A stretch of 64,000 nucleotides of DNA from Colwellia sp. Arc7-D (GTDB lineage: Bacteria; Pseudomonadota; Gammaproteobacteria; Enterobacterales; Alteromonadaceae), in NCBI RefSeq assembly GCF_003061515.1, contig NZ_CP028924.1:1178001-1242000 (forward strand). Direction: 5' to 3'. The notes beneath the pieces were generated by a model. It saw nothing but the letters and a program-made list of their open reading frames with translations. It was not told the DNA's origin and made no database searches. The position numbers and the translations under genes are program-made. Of this stretch, positions 28,258 through 37,798 are shown in pieces. Position 1 is the first letter of the stretch; each line of letters opens with the position of its first letter.

Positions 28258-28698
28258 CTAATCAACATAAAATTTTTGCGAAAAAGTTAAATTATGCTGC
28301 TTACCTTTATCAGTGATCATAATATCAAAGTAAATGGTTTCTTCATTGCTATAACTAACTTGCGCTAGATAATAAACAGCATCGCCTTCTTTTACTTCCA
28401 TAAAATCTAACGATTTAATTTGCCCAATGTCATTGCGCGCTCTACCGTTAATATTTACTGTTTTTGCTGGATTGCCATCTTGCGTGTTATCGAGCACTGC
28501 AATATTAACTAATCCTTTATATCGGCTTCGTTCAATGCCATAAGCTTTGGCAATTTCAGGTGTCAAAAACGTTGAACCTAATGCAATATAATGGACATTA
28601 ATATCATCCATTTCTTTCATATTTTCAGCGTTAACCGAAGTAGTAAAGATTAACGCCAAAGCGCATATTAACATGAGCTTATTTAATATTATTTTCAT
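28258..28698 (-). CDS. DUF4426 periplasmic protein
   Basis: A 146-residue exported protein with a signal peptide (hydrophobic 8-22, cleavage near VNA-E). The mature part, with DDINVHYIALGSTFLTPEIAKAYGI, SRYKGLVNIAVLDN and FSQKFYVD, fits the DUF4426 family, which typically sits in the yggT-rdgB cluster of Alteromonadales and Vibrionales. The fold is probably a small beta-sandwich. Function is unknown. Confidence 0.78.
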   Translation of the reverse strand: MKIILNKLMLICALALIFTTSVNAENMKEMDDINVHYIALGSTFLTPEIAKAYGIERSRYKGLVNIAVLDNTQDGNPAKTVNINGRARNDIGQIKSLDFMEVKEGDAVYYLAQVSYSNEETIYFDIMITDKGKQHNLTFSQKFYVD

Positions 28699-28769
28699 GT
28701 TGTTGTCCCTATCATTTAAGTCGTTATTGTTAAGTATAGTTGCTGATGAGTATCAGGGTAAATTAACTG

Positions 28770-29318
28770 TTATAACATTGACCAATATGGTACCCAGCCG
28801 CCAAGCAAAATGTTAAGTACATTCAACAATAAAAAGGCGATAAGTACAGATAAATCAAGCCCGCCAATACTGGGAATAATACGTCTAATAGGCGATAAAA
28901 TTGGTGCGGTAAGTTGATTGAAAATCATTTGAGTTGGATTGTAACCTTGCACTACCCAGCTCATTAATGCCATAACAAGCATGATGATAAACAATAATAT
29001 ACCTGTTTGTTTAATTAGGTAAATTAAGCCTAAATATAAAGCTGAAATAATATCAATCGGGCCGCCATTGAGTAGCGGAATAATGATAAAAGTTAAGGTC
29101 GCGAAAATATAAGCTAAAACAATCGTAGCTAGATCAACACCGCCAACACCCGGAATTATTCGGCGTAAAGGGATAACTAAAGGGTTACTTACTTTTACAA
29201 TAAACTGGCTAAGTGGATTGTAAAAATCAGCACGAACAAGTTGTAGCCAAACGCGCAGCACTAAAATCATCAACAAGGTGTCAAAGGCAAATTTAAGCAA
29301 GTAATTAATTGCTTCCAT
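28770..29318 (-). CDS. yggT: YggT-family membrane protein
   Basis: A 182-residue inner-membrane protein with two copies of the YggT repeat, each with hydrophobic helices and the NPLVIPLRRIIPGVGGVDLATIV / APILSPIRRIIPSIGGLDLSVLI motif. The family is linked to osmotic or potassium tolerance and to cell-envelope functions in other bacteria; the mechanism is not known. It follows proC and yggS in the conserved yggS-proC-yggT order. Confidence 0.92.
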   Translation of the reverse strand: MEAINYLLKFAFDTLLMILVLRVWLQLVRADFYNPLSQFIVKVSNPLVIPLRRIIPGVGGVDLATIVLAYIFATLTFIIIPLLNGGPIDIISALYLGLIYLIKQTGILLFIIMLVMALMSWVVQGYNPTQMIFNQLTAPILSPIRRIIPSIGGLDLSVLIAFLLLNVLNILLGGWVPYWSML

Positions 29319-29410
29319 CTAAAACTCCAAAAATATAAAAAATTAAGGTAATCAGTGTTTTACTTGTTTTTCAAATATAAAACACTGCAAATATGTCGAT
29401 AGTAATATGA

Positions 29411-30223
29411 TTAACCGTTTTTCGCCATTTCTTTAGCGCGCGCAACGGCACAATTCATAGCATTGGATACCAGTTTTTCCAAGCCACCCTCAATTAAAGA
29501 GTTTAAGGCTGCTTGGGTTGTACCGCCTTTAGACGTTACATTTTCACGAAGTTTGCCGATAGGTTGTTCGTTTTCAATCACCATTTTAGCAGCGCCCAAT
29601 GCCGTTTGTTGCACAAGTTCACGACTGTCTTGCTCACTAAACCCGTATGCTATCGCTTGCTTTTGCATTGCTTCCATAAACAAGAAGAAGTAAGCAGGGG
29701 CGGAACCAGAAACGGCAATGATATGGTCAATTTGCTCTTCAGATACCAACCATTTAACGATGCCAACAGACTCCATTAGTGTGGTAGTAAATGCTTTTTC
29801 TTCTTCACTTGTATGATCATTCGCATATATTCCTGATACACCAAAGCCGAGTTGTGAAGGTGTATTTGGCATCGTTCTTATCACAGTGCAAGGTTTAACT
29901 AACGCTTGTTCTATTTGCGAAATGGTGCAACCTGCAGCAACAGAAATAAAACATTTTTTGGTAATATCTATATTCTCGCCTAAGTGCTGGCAAACTTCTT
30001 CAATGAGGTAAGGTTTTACGCCAAGTACGATGACATCAGCAAAAGTTGTTGCTTCCATATTACATTGTGTTTGCTTAATACCGTGTGCTGCTTGCAGTGC
30101 TAAACGCTTTTCTGCAGAAGGGTTCGATACGATAATATGTTCAGGGTTAAAACCGCCATTGACTAAACCCGAAATAATTGCACCGTTCATGTTACCTGCG
30201 CCAATAAAAGCTATTTTTTTCAT
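29411..30223 (-). CDS. proC: Pyrroline-5-carboxylate reductase
   Basis: Last step of proline synthesis: NAD(P)H-dependent reduction of P5C. 270 residues, normal length. The N-terminal Rossmann motif is KIAFIGAGNMNGAIISGLV, and the C-terminal signature region includes GSAPAYFFLFMEAM and LRENVTSKGGTTQAAL. It is between yggT and yggS on the same strand. Confidence 0.96.
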   Translation of the reverse strand: MKKIAFIGAGNMNGAIISGLVNGGFNPEHIIVSNPSAEKRLALQAAHGIKQTQCNMEATTFADVIVLGVKPYLIEEVCQHLGENIDITKKCFISVAAGCTISQIEQALVKPCTVIRTMPNTPSQLGFGVSGIYANDHTSEEEKAFTTTLMESVGIVKWLVSEEQIDHIIAVSGSAPAYFFLFMEAMQKQAIAYGFSEQDSRELVQQTALGAAKMVIENEQPIGKLRENVTSKGGTTQAALNSLIEGGLEKLVSNAMNCAVARAKEMAKNG

Positions 30224-30359
30224 AAGTTTCCTATCAAGTATTGCTGATTGAATGAATATAATTCTTCATTCAATATAAGAATTTTGTTGTGTTAAAGCCG
30301 CCACTATTGCTAGCGGGTACTTAATTTTCATCATTGTACTATTTTTTGAGTTAAATTAT

Positions 30360-31034
30360 TTAGCTTCTAGCACCAAATATTGCTGAACCAATGCGAACTA
30401 AGGTAGAGCCTGCATTAATAGCAAGTTGCAAATCTGCAGACATACCCATTGATAAAGTATCTATGCTTGGGTATTGCTTTTGAAGTTTCAAAAATAAATT
30501 TTGCATTTCGATAAAACTTGCTTGAGAAGCATTTTTTTCTGGGATTGCCATCAAACCGCGTAGGCATAAGTTATCGCATGTTTCGATAACATCAAGCAAC
30601 GCAGGAAGCTCTTGCGGTAAAACCCCAGATTTACTTAATTCGCCACTAATATTCACTTGTAAACAAATGTTTAGCGGGGTATCTTGACCAGACCTATGCT
30701 CGTTAAGGCGTTTTGCAACTTTAATTCTATCTATGCTATGTACCCAAGAAAAATGGCTGGCAATTAATTTGGTTTTATTCGTTTGAATTGGGCCAATAAA
30801 GTGCCACGTAATATCAGTTTTATTCTGCAAAGCGGTAATTTTTTCAACGGCTTCTTGCACATAGCTTTCGCCAAAATTTCGTTGCCCAGCATTATAGGCT
30901 TGCTCGAGCATTTCAATAGGTTTAGTTTTACTAACTGCAAGCAAAGTAACTTCATCAGCGTTGCGATTGGCAAGCTGACAAGCAGAAGAAATTTGCAGTT
31001 CTACAGCAGCAATATTATCTTTAATAGCAATCAT
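30360..31034 (-). CDS. yggS: YggS/PLPBP pyridoxal-phosphate homeostasis protein
   Basis: PLP-binding single-barrel protein controlling free PLP and amino/keto-acid balance. It has LLAVSKTKP with the PLP lysine, NFGESYVQEA, WHFIGPIQTNK and LSMGMSADLQLAI. The start ATG 31032-31034 gives 224 residues; a TTG seven codons upstream is in frame but unlikely. It is divergent from pilT across about 70 bases. Confidence 0.94.
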   Translation of the reverse strand: MIAIKDNIAAVELQISSACQLANRNADEVTLLAVSKTKPIEMLEQAYNAGQRNFGESYVQEAVEKITALQNKTDITWHFIGPIQTNKTKLIASHFSWVHSIDRIKVAKRLNEHRSGQDTPLNICLQVNISGELSKSGVLPQELPALLDVIETCDNLCLRGLMAIPEKNASQASFIEMQNLFLKLQKQYPSIDTLSMGMSADLQLAINAGSTLVRIGSAIFGARS

Positions 31035-31103
31035 ATTGTTTATTTCAGTTCTCAATGACTTATTCAGTTGTTAATTAATAATTAATTAAACTCAGAGGTT
31101 TGT

Positions 31104-32147
31104 ATGGATATTACCGAATTACTCGCATTTAGTGTTGAAAATAATGCTTCAGATTTACATTTATCAACCGGCACACCCCCGTCAATTCGCGTTGATGGTG
31201 ACGTACGTAAGCTAAATATACCAGCATTTGACGAAAAAGATGTCAACGCTTTGGTCTATGATATTATGAATGATCGCCAACGCAAAGAATATGAAGAAAA
31301 TTTAGAGGTCGATTTCTCTTTTGAAGTGCCAAATTTAGCACGTTTCAGGGTAAATGCATTTAATCAAAACCGTGGCCCTGCAGCCGTATTTCGTACCATA
31401 CCAAGTAAAATTTTATCATTAGACGATTTAGGTTGCCCTGATATTTTTAGAGATATATCTATGCTTCCTCGTGGGTTAGTGCTTGTTACTGGACCAACGG
31501 GTTCAGGTAAGTCAACCACACTCGCGGCTATGGTTGATCATATAAATAAAACCAAACATGATCACATTTTAACCATTGAAGATCCTATCGAGTTTGTTCA
31601 TCAAAACCATTCATGTTTGATTAACCAACGTGAAGTTCATCGCGATACCTTAAGTTTTAGCGCGGCATTACGCTCAGCATTACGTGAAGATCCCGATGTA
31701 ATTTTAGTTGGTGAAATGCGTGATTTAGAAACCATACGTTTAGCGATGACCGCAGCTGAAACCGGCCATTTAGTGTTTGGCACCTTACATACAACTTCTG
31801 CACCTAAAACCATTGACCGTATTATTGATGTGTTTCCGGGTGAAGAAAAAGCTATGGTGCGTTCAATGCTTTCTGAATCACTACGCGCGGTAATCTCACA
31901 AACGCTAGTTAAAAAAGTGGGTGGCGGTCGTGTTGCTTCACACGAAATAATGATGGGTGTACCGGCAATTCGTAACCTTATTCGTGAAGATAAAATTGCG
32001 CAAATGTATTCAGCGATTCAAACCGGTATGTCTCATGGCATGCAAACAATGGATCAATGTTTACAAAACCTGATCAACCGCGGCATGATCACCAGACAAG
32101 ATGCCATGGATAAAGCACAAGACAAAAACCAATTTACTGGTTATTAG
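31104..32147 (+). CDS. pilT: Type IV pilus retraction ATPase PilT
   Basis: Hexameric ATPase that depolymerises the type IV pilus for twitching and DNA uptake. 347 residues, with Walker A GPTGSGKST, the Asp box LTIEDPIEFVH, Walker B DVILVGEMRD and the His box GHLVFGTLHTTSA. The C-terminal AIRNLIRE motif, needed for retraction, is present. It is followed by pilU after 25 bases in the usual pair, opposite yggS. Confidence 0.97.
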   Translation: MDITELLAFSVENNASDLHLSTGTPPSIRVDGDVRKLNIPAFDEKDVNALVYDIMNDRQRKEYEENLEVDFSFEVPNLARFRVNAFNQNRGPAAVFRTIPSKILSLDDLGCPDIFRDISMLPRGLVLVTGPTGSGKSTTLAAMVDHINKTKHDHILTIEDPIEFVHQNHSCLINQREVHRDTLSFSAALRSALREDPDVILVGEMRDLETIRLAMTAAETGHLVFGTLHTTSAPKTIDRIIDVFPGEEKAMVRSMLSESLRAVISQTLVKKVGGGRVASHEIMMGVPAIRNLIREDKIAQMYSAIQTGMSHGMQTMDQCLQNLINRGMITRQDAMDKAQDKNQFTGY

Positions 32148-32172
32148 TCTCTGATCTATAAAGGGTAATTCA

Positions 32173-33300
32173 ATGAGTTTTCATGATTTATTACAAAAAA
32201 TGGTGCAGCACGGCGCATCAGATATGTTTGTTACCGCTAAATTAGCTGTAAGCGCAAAAGTTAATGGGGAACTTGTTCCTATTGACGATCATATTTTATC
32301 GGCCTCTGAATCTTTAGGTTTGGTTCATGACGCCATGTCAGAAAAGCAAAAAACTGCATTTGATGAAGAAAAAGAATGTAACTTTGCAATTTCAATTGAC
32401 GATATAGGACGATTTCGTATATCGGCGTTTTGGCAACGAGACATGGCTGGTATGGTTATTCGCCGCATTGTTACCGAAATTCCAGATGCCGATGAATTAG
32501 GCTTACCTTCAGTATTGAAAGACGTGGTTATGTCAAAGCGTGGTTTAGTGCTATTTGTGGGTGGTACGGGTACGGGTAAGTCTACTTCGATGGCTGCGTT
32601 AATTGGTTATCGAAATAAAAACTCTCGTGGTCATATTTTAACTATAGAAGATCCGGTTGAGTTTGTTCATGAACACCGAAAATGTATGGTTACACAACGT
32701 GAAGTTGGCCTTGATACAGAAAGCTTTGGCGCGGCACTTAAAAGCTCTTTACGCCAAGCACCAGACGTTATTCTAATTGGTGAAATTCGTAATCAAGAAA
32801 CCATGGAGCACGCGTTAAGTTTCGCTGAAACGGGTCATCTATGTATTGCGACCTTGCATGCTAACAATGCAAACCAAGCAATTGATCGTATTATGCATTT
32901 AGTACCTGCTGAACAGCATGGTAAGTTATTGTTTGACCTTGCGTTGAACCTGCGCGGCATTATTGCCCAACAGCTTATTCCAACCCGCGATGGTAATGGT
33001 CGTTTAGCTGCTATTGAAGTGTTATTAAACTCTCCATATGTTGCCGAATTAATTAAAAAAGGTGATGTGGGTAGTATTAAAGAAGTGATGGAAAAATCTA
33101 CCGATCAAGGTATGCAAACATTTGACCAAGCACTCTTTAATTTATATCAACAAGGGCTAATTAACTACGCTGATGCACTGCATCATGCCGACTCACCAAA
33201 CGATTTACGCTTAATGATTAAATTACGCAGTAATGATCAAGGTGGAACCGGTTCATTGTCAGGTGTCACTATTGATGGTTTAGCGCCGAAAGAAGATTAA
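32173..33300 (+). CDS. pilU: PilT-dependent accessory retraction ATPase PilU
   Basis: A 375-residue paralogue of PilT that assists retraction. Walker A is GGTGTGKST, and LTIEDPVEFVH, DVILIGEIRN and GHLCIATLHANN follow. The C-terminus has the typical extra tail after PYVAELIKKG. It is co-transcribed with pilT, and a hairpin at 33333 ends the unit. Confidence 0.96.
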   Translation: MSFHDLLQKMVQHGASDMFVTAKLAVSAKVNGELVPIDDHILSASESLGLVHDAMSEKQKTAFDEEKECNFAISIDDIGRFRISAFWQRDMAGMVIRRIVTEIPDADELGLPSVLKDVVMSKRGLVLFVGGTGTGKSTSMAALIGYRNKNSRGHILTIEDPVEFVHEHRKCMVTQREVGLDTESFGAALKSSLRQAPDVILIGEIRNQETMEHALSFAETGHLCIATLHANNANQAIDRIMHLVPAEQHGKLLFDLALNLRGIIAQQLIPTRDGNGRLAAIEVLLNSPYVAELIKKGDVGSIKEVMEKSTDQGMQTFDQALFNLYQQGLINYADALHHADSPNDLRLMIKLRSNDQGGTGSLSGVTIDGLAPKED

Positions 33301-33332
33301 TTTTTATAACGTTTTTTATTAATATAGTGTGT

Positions 33333-33367
33333 TAGTAGGATGAAGTAACATATATTTCATCCTACTA
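33333..33367 (+). terminator. Terminator after pilTU
   Basis: A 12-bp stem TAGTAGGATGAA (33333-33344) with its complement (33356-33367) followed by TTTATTAT, 32 bases after the pilU stop. Confidence 0.65.
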
Positions 33368-33451
33368 TTTATTATCCATCTGTATTCTTCATATCATCGA
33401 CCAAATGGTGATAACTATTAAGCTCTTCATCATTTTAATTAACTTCGCTTA

Positions 33452-33990
33452 GTTTATCAGCCTATCGTCGCGTCTAAGTCTCACACAGTCGTTGCTTTTG
33501 AAGCCTTACTTCTTTGTATTTTGATAGCTAAAATATACCACCAGATAAATTTATTCCTATTGCAGAGCAGTATGGCTTAATAATTAATATAGGTATTTGG
33601 GCATTACAACAATCGTGCATCGCAGCAGTAAACTGGCAATTATTGAATTATGAGCCACAACCCTTAGCCAGTCTAAATGACCCTGTATTGCAGTTATACG
33701 ATGAAATTTCATCATTATCGGTCATTCAAAGTTTAGCCGCTAATACCTTAAAAATTGATCGCCCCTTTGTAAACATGCAAGATACAACTGACATGGTCAT
33801 TATTGAAACGGTAAAACATATGACAGTTAAGCTTAATTATGATGTTGTAGCTCAGGGAGTTGAAACCAAAGCGCAAGCCAATAAACTATCAGCACTAGAC
33901 ATTAAGATGCTATAAGGTTCTCACTTTTCAAGGCCTTTAGCGTCAGGTTTAGTAAAGGAATATTTATTGGAAAACTCACCAAAAATATAA
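33452..33990 (+). pseudogene. Decayed EAL-domain (c-di-GMP phosphodiesterase) gene
   Basis: Fragments of an EAL domain are readable. VYQPIVA and AFEALL (33452 onward) are in one frame. IPPDKFIPIAEQYGLIINIG and WALQQSC (from about 33540) are in another, followed directly by SSLSVIQSLAANTLKIDRPF and VVAQGVETKAQA. About 60-70 residues are missing between the last two parts, including the region of the catalytic Glu and DDFGTG motifs. An in-frame TAA at 33913-33915 replaces the expected Gln codon before GSHFSRPLASGL, which runs on to a stop at 33990. There is no recognisable start or N-terminal sensor. Confidence 0.8.
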
Positions 33991-34065
33991 TGTATTATTC
34001 AATATAATATAACTTAATTTGCCTGTATTTTTTCAGGGCAATACATAGACCAATAGGACAGTTAA

Positions 34066-34611
34066 ATGTTAACTATAATTCGTTTCAGTACCCTTATTTT
34101 CGCTCTTTTGTGTGTAACATCGGCCACAGCAAATACTGATACATTTATGGCAGGGCCAGTCATAAAAAACTACGGTAAACATGCGAAAGTTCAGCAAGAT
34201 CTCAAACTTGATAAAAACATTGTTTTTAAAGTTGCGTTTGATCTTGGCGATCAAGGCAGTGTCGGTAAAGTAAATGGAAGTATTGAAACGCTAGCACGTT
34301 TTATTAATATGCATGTGGCTAATGGCATGCCGCTAGAGAATATTAATTTAGCGGTTGTTGTACATGGTAAGGCAGGCTTTGACTTACTAAAACCATCGTT
34401 ATATCAAGAGAAGTATCAACAAAAAAATGCCAACCATGATTTAGTGCAAGCGCTAATGAAAAACCACGTTAGCATATACTTATGCGGCCAATCAGCAGCG
34501 TACCATGGTATTACCAATGATATGGTCATGCCGGGTGTTCAAGTGGCATTATCAGCCATGACAGCCCATGCAGTATTACAAAATAAGGGATATTCGCTTA
34601 ATCCGTTCTAA
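34066..34611 (+). CDS. Exported DsrE/DsrF-family protein
   Basis: A 181-residue protein with a signal peptide (about 1-22, TATA-N), so probably periplasmic. The mature domain has the DsrE-like pattern: KVAFDLGDQGSVGKVNGSIETLARFINMH, INLAVVVHGKAGFDLL and SIYLCGQSAAYHG with a single Cys at the position of the sulfur-relay cysteine in DsrE/TusD. Exported DsrE-like proteins are common in marine proteobacteria; their role is not established. It stands alone and converges on an AEC transporter gene. Confidence 0.75.
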   Translation: MLTIIRFSTLIFALLCVTSATANTDTFMAGPVIKNYGKHAKVQQDLKLDKNIVFKVAFDLGDQGSVGKVNGSIETLARFINMHVANGMPLENINLAVVVHGKAGFDLLKPSLYQEKYQQKNANHDLVQALMKNHVSIYLCGQSAAYHGITNDMVMPGVQVALSAMTAHAVLQNKGYSLNPF

Positions 34612-34627
34612 GGTATTGAATACTTTT

Positions 34628-35560
34628 TTATATACTAAATACGTTCGATAAGCCCCAAATCCACAAGGGGATAGAGACCATAGATATTACGGTAGTAACA
34701 ACCACAATGCCGGCAACCGTTTCTTGATGCTTGTTATGTTGTTTAGAGATTAAATAGGCATTCACCCCTGAAGGGCTTGCACTCAAAATAACTAAAGTCA
34801 TGGTGGTAATGACTGGAAATTGGAAGATATAAAAACTGGTTAAAAAGATTAAGCTTGGTAACAACAACAGTTTTAAAATACTGGCAGTAATAATGAATTT
34901 AACTTCACTACGAATTTTATAAAACGCCAATGAGGCGCCGAGTAGAAAAAGTGCCAAAGTAATGGCCGGCTTTCCTAACATGAGCAAACTGCTGTTTATA
35001 ACCATGGGGAGTTTAATTGCGAGTAAATTAATCATAAAGCCGCCGATTATCGCGATTAATAACGGGTTTAAAAAAGTCTGCTTTAAAAATATTCGCCAAT
35101 TAAATTGTGCAATGTTAACCGCGAGTAAGCTCGTGGTAGCAATTAATAGCGCACTGTGTAAGCTCACAACTAAAAATATGGTCGGTAATACTTGCTCGCC
35201 CAAAACCATTAAAGCGATTGGCATACCGACAATAACGTTGTTTGAATAACCTGCGCCGAAAGCATAAACCGCGGATGCAGGTAGATCATGATTTAAATCT
35301 TTATGAAAATAATAATTTATTGCCCAAGCTATGCCATAAACCACTAACAATGGTAAATAAAAAGCACTATAAATATTTAAATCTATATTGCTCATATTAG
35401 CATTAGCTAACTGTTGAAATAAAAATGCAGGAATAGCGATGTTAAAGGCAAACTTGGTTATTGCTTCAACCTGTGCTTTATTAAGCCAGTTAAACTTAGC
35501 CAATAAAAAACCGACAAGACCTACAATAATCAATGGACTAATAAGTGTAAAAGTATCCAT
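34628..35560 (-). CDS. AEC-family (auxin efflux carrier-like) transporter
   Basis: A 310-residue inner-membrane protein with about ten hydrophobic segments in two halves. It has GYSNNVIVGMPIALMVLGEQ in the first half and TLALFLLGASLAFYKI and LSASPSGVNAYLISKQH in the second, as in AEC carriers. Substrates of bacterial members are usually small organic acids such as malate or malonate; the substrate cannot be read here. It is monocistronic. Confidence 0.85.
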   Translation of the reverse strand: MDTFTLISPLIIVGLVGFLLAKFNWLNKAQVEAITKFAFNIAIPAFLFQQLANANMSNIDLNIYSAFYLPLLVVYGIAWAINYYFHKDLNHDLPASAVYAFGAGYSNNVIVGMPIALMVLGEQVLPTIFLVVSLHSALLIATTSLLAVNIAQFNWRIFLKQTFLNPLLIAIIGGFMINLLAIKLPMVINSSLLMLGKPAITLALFLLGASLAFYKIRSEVKFIITASILKLLLLPSLIFLTSFYIFQFPVITTMTLVILSASPSGVNAYLISKQHNKHQETVAGIVVVTTVISMVSIPLWIWGLSNVFSI

Positions 35561-35647
35561 TAATTAGCCACGTTAGAAGCTGAATTAATCAACAACGAAT
35601 GATAAGTTAATGGTAATACGAATAAATTAAGCGTTACAAGGTGGGCG

Positions 35648-36085
35648 TTAGTATTGATTTTCAAAGTAGCTTTCTATAATTAATTTTGCTGATTCGGCAT
35701 CGATATTATCTTTTTTAAGATTACGATAACCGCCTTGTTCAAAGAGCGCTTCTTTAGCCGTAGCGGTTGTTAAACGCTCATCTTGAAATTCAACTTTCAG
35801 ACCAAAGCGTCCTGAAACACGGTTACCAAATTTTTTAGCATCGTGAGTTAGTTGCTGCTCACTACCGTCCATATTTAGCGGTAAACCAACGACAATAAAA
35901 TCGGGTTGCCATTCTTTAATATACTTGGTCATGCCTTCCCAATCAGGAATACCGTCACGCGCTTTCACAGAGCCTAAAGGCGAAGCTGAGCCTGTTATTT
36001 CTTGGCCAACAGCCACACCAATATACTTTTTACCAAAATCAAAGCCGAGTATAGTTCGCTCGCCAACCACTGCCTTACTTGCCAT
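35648..36085 (-). CDS. ruvX: RuvX/YqgF RNase H-like nuclease (pre-16S rRNA processing)
   Basis: A 145-residue protein with the RNase H-like fold: [15 protein letters not shown] carries the first catalytic Asp, [12 protein letters not shown] follows, and [13 protein letters not shown] carries the later acidic residues. The family matures the 16S rRNA 5' end and was earlier called a Holliday junction resolvase. Its ATG overlaps the yqgE stop (TAATG), so the pair is coupled. Confidence 0.94.
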   Translation of the reverse strand: MASKAVVGERTILGFDFGKKYIGVAVGQEITGSASPLGSVKARDGIPDWEGMTKYIKEWQPDFIVVGLPLNMDGSEQQLTHDAKKFGNRVSGRFGLKVEFQDERLTTATAKEALFEQGGYRNLKKDNIDAESAKLIIESYFENQY

Positions 36086-36639
36086 TATGCATGCCCAACT
36101 TCATTGGATAAATGTGCCATATCAATACCCAGTTTTTCCGTGGCTTTTTTCCAGCGTTGCTCAATGGGAGTATTAAATAAAATATCGCCATCTGCTGGCG
36201 TTAAAAGCCAAGAGTTAGCTTTTATTTCTTCTTCTAATTGACCGGGTCCCCAGCCTGCATAACCTAATGTTACCATATACTTAGCGGGCGCACCTGCTGT
36301 GCCTAGCGCCATTAAAATGTCTTTTGACGTAGTAATCATAACGTCTTCACTAAGCGCTAAAGAGCTATTCCAACCCGCTTGTGTGCTGTGTAAAACAAAA
36401 CCACGGTCTTGCGAAACAGGGCCACCCGTTAATACTTGTTGATCAAGTTCAGGCGCGTCAGTTTTGTCTTCGTCAATTTGGGTTAGTAATTCGTTCAAAG
36501 TGACATTAATGGGCAGGTTTATGATCAAACCCATTGCCCCTTCAGCATTATGCTCACAGATATAAGTCACCGTTTTATTAAAATACGAGTCGTCTAAGCT
36601 GGGCATAGCAATCAAAAGTTGATTTTCAAAACTGTCCAT
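36085..36639 (-). CDS. yqgE: YqgE/AlgH-family protein (DUF179)
   Basis: A 184-residue cytoplasmic protein with the family motifs [50 protein letters not shown] and [14 protein letters not shown]. AlgH affects alginate and virulence regulation in Pseudomonas, but the biochemical role is unknown. It lies between gshB and ruvX in the conserved rsmE-gshB-yqgE-ruvX order. Confidence 0.93.
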   Translation of the reverse strand: MDSFENQLLIAMPSLDDSYFNKTVTYICEHNAEGAMGLIINLPINVTLNELLTQIDEDKTDAPELDQQVLTGGPVSQDRGFVLHSTQAGWNSSLALSEDVMITTSKDILMALGTAGAPAKYMVTLGYAGWGPGQLEEEIKANSWLLTPADGDILFNTPIEQRWKKATEKLGIDMAHLSNEVGHA

Positions 36640-36713
36640 ACATATACCTTAATAATTGAGGAGAAATACGCTAAAAAATAGCTTTCTATAGCGTAGTTCT
36701 CAAACAGAGTTAC

Positions 36714-37667
36714 TTAGCGCTTTTTAATGTTTTGCTCGATGGCATCCATTAATTTTCCGCTAATATTTATTGGGTATGCTGCTTCAATTTCGCGAATACA
36801 GGTTGGGCTAGTAACATTGATTTCAGTGACCTTGTCGCCAATAACATCTAAGCCAACAAAAAATAAGCCGCGTTTTTTCAATTCTGGTGCAATAGTTTCT
36901 GCAATAAATTTATCGCTGGCACTTAATGGCCTTGCTACACCACGACCACCAGCGGCTAAATTACCACGAGTTTCTCCTTGTGCAGGAATACGGGCTAAAC
37001 AATAAGGCATTGGTTCGCCATTCACGATTAATATACGTTTATCACCATCAACAATTTCTGGTAGGTACTCTTGAACCATAGCATATTGTGTTGAATGTGC
37101 TGTTAAAGTTTCAAGAATTACACCAACGTTAGGATCGTTTTCACCGATACGGAAAATAGAGGAGCCGCCCATACCATCTAATGGCTTAATAATAATATCT
37201 TTGTTTTCTTTGTGAAACTCTCTGATTTTTTGATTATTACGTGTAACCAATGTTTTTGGCGTTAGCTCGGGAAACCAAGCGGTAAATAGCTTTTCGTTAC
37301 AATCACGTAAACTTTGTGGCTTGTTAACAATTAAAGTACCAGCAACTTCAGCACGCTCTAGCATGTAAGTAGCGTAGATAAACTCTGTATCAAAAGGCGG
37401 ATCTTTACGCATTAATACGGCGTCTAAGTCGGCTACGTTGATATCTTCACGTTCGTCTAATTCATACCAATGTTCAGTATCATCAAATACTTTTACTTTT
37501 GCTGCTGTAGCTCGACAAACACCTTGTTCTAAATAGAGATCTTGCATCTCCATATAATAAATTTCATAACCGCGCGCTTGCGCTTCAAGCATCATTGCCA
37601 TTGAAGAGTCTTTTTTTACTTTGACCTCGGAAATAGGGTCCATAACTACGCCAATTTTTATGCTCAT
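36714..37667 (-). CDS. gshB: Glutathione synthetase
   Basis: ATP-grasp enzyme that joins gamma-glutamylcysteine and glycine. 317 residues. MSIKIGVVMDPISEV at the N-terminus, ATP-binding KPLDGMGGSSIFRI, and C-terminal NVTSPTCIREIEA. It is part of rsmE-gshB-yqgE-ruvX. Confidence 0.97.
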   Translation of the reverse strand: MSIKIGVVMDPISEVKVKKDSSMAMMLEAQARGYEIYYMEMQDLYLEQGVCRATAAKVKVFDDTEHWYELDEREDINVADLDAVLMRKDPPFDTEFIYATYMLERAEVAGTLIVNKPQSLRDCNEKLFTAWFPELTPKTLVTRNNQKIREFHKENKDIIIKPLDGMGGSSIFRIGENDPNVGVILETLTAHSTQYAMVQEYLPEIVDGDKRILIVNGEPMPYCLARIPAQGETRGNLAAGGRGVARPLSASDKFIAETIAPELKKRGLFFVGLDVIGDKVTEINVTSPTCIREIEAAYPINISGKLMDAIEQNIKKR

Positions 37668-37798
37668 GTTTTTTCCTAATTGTATTGTTAATAAATGCTA
37701 TCGCATTGTTGGAATGCAATATGCCAATTTAAATGAATGTAAACTTACTAATAAATCATTAATAACTAAAATATAATTAACTAATAACTATCGAATAG

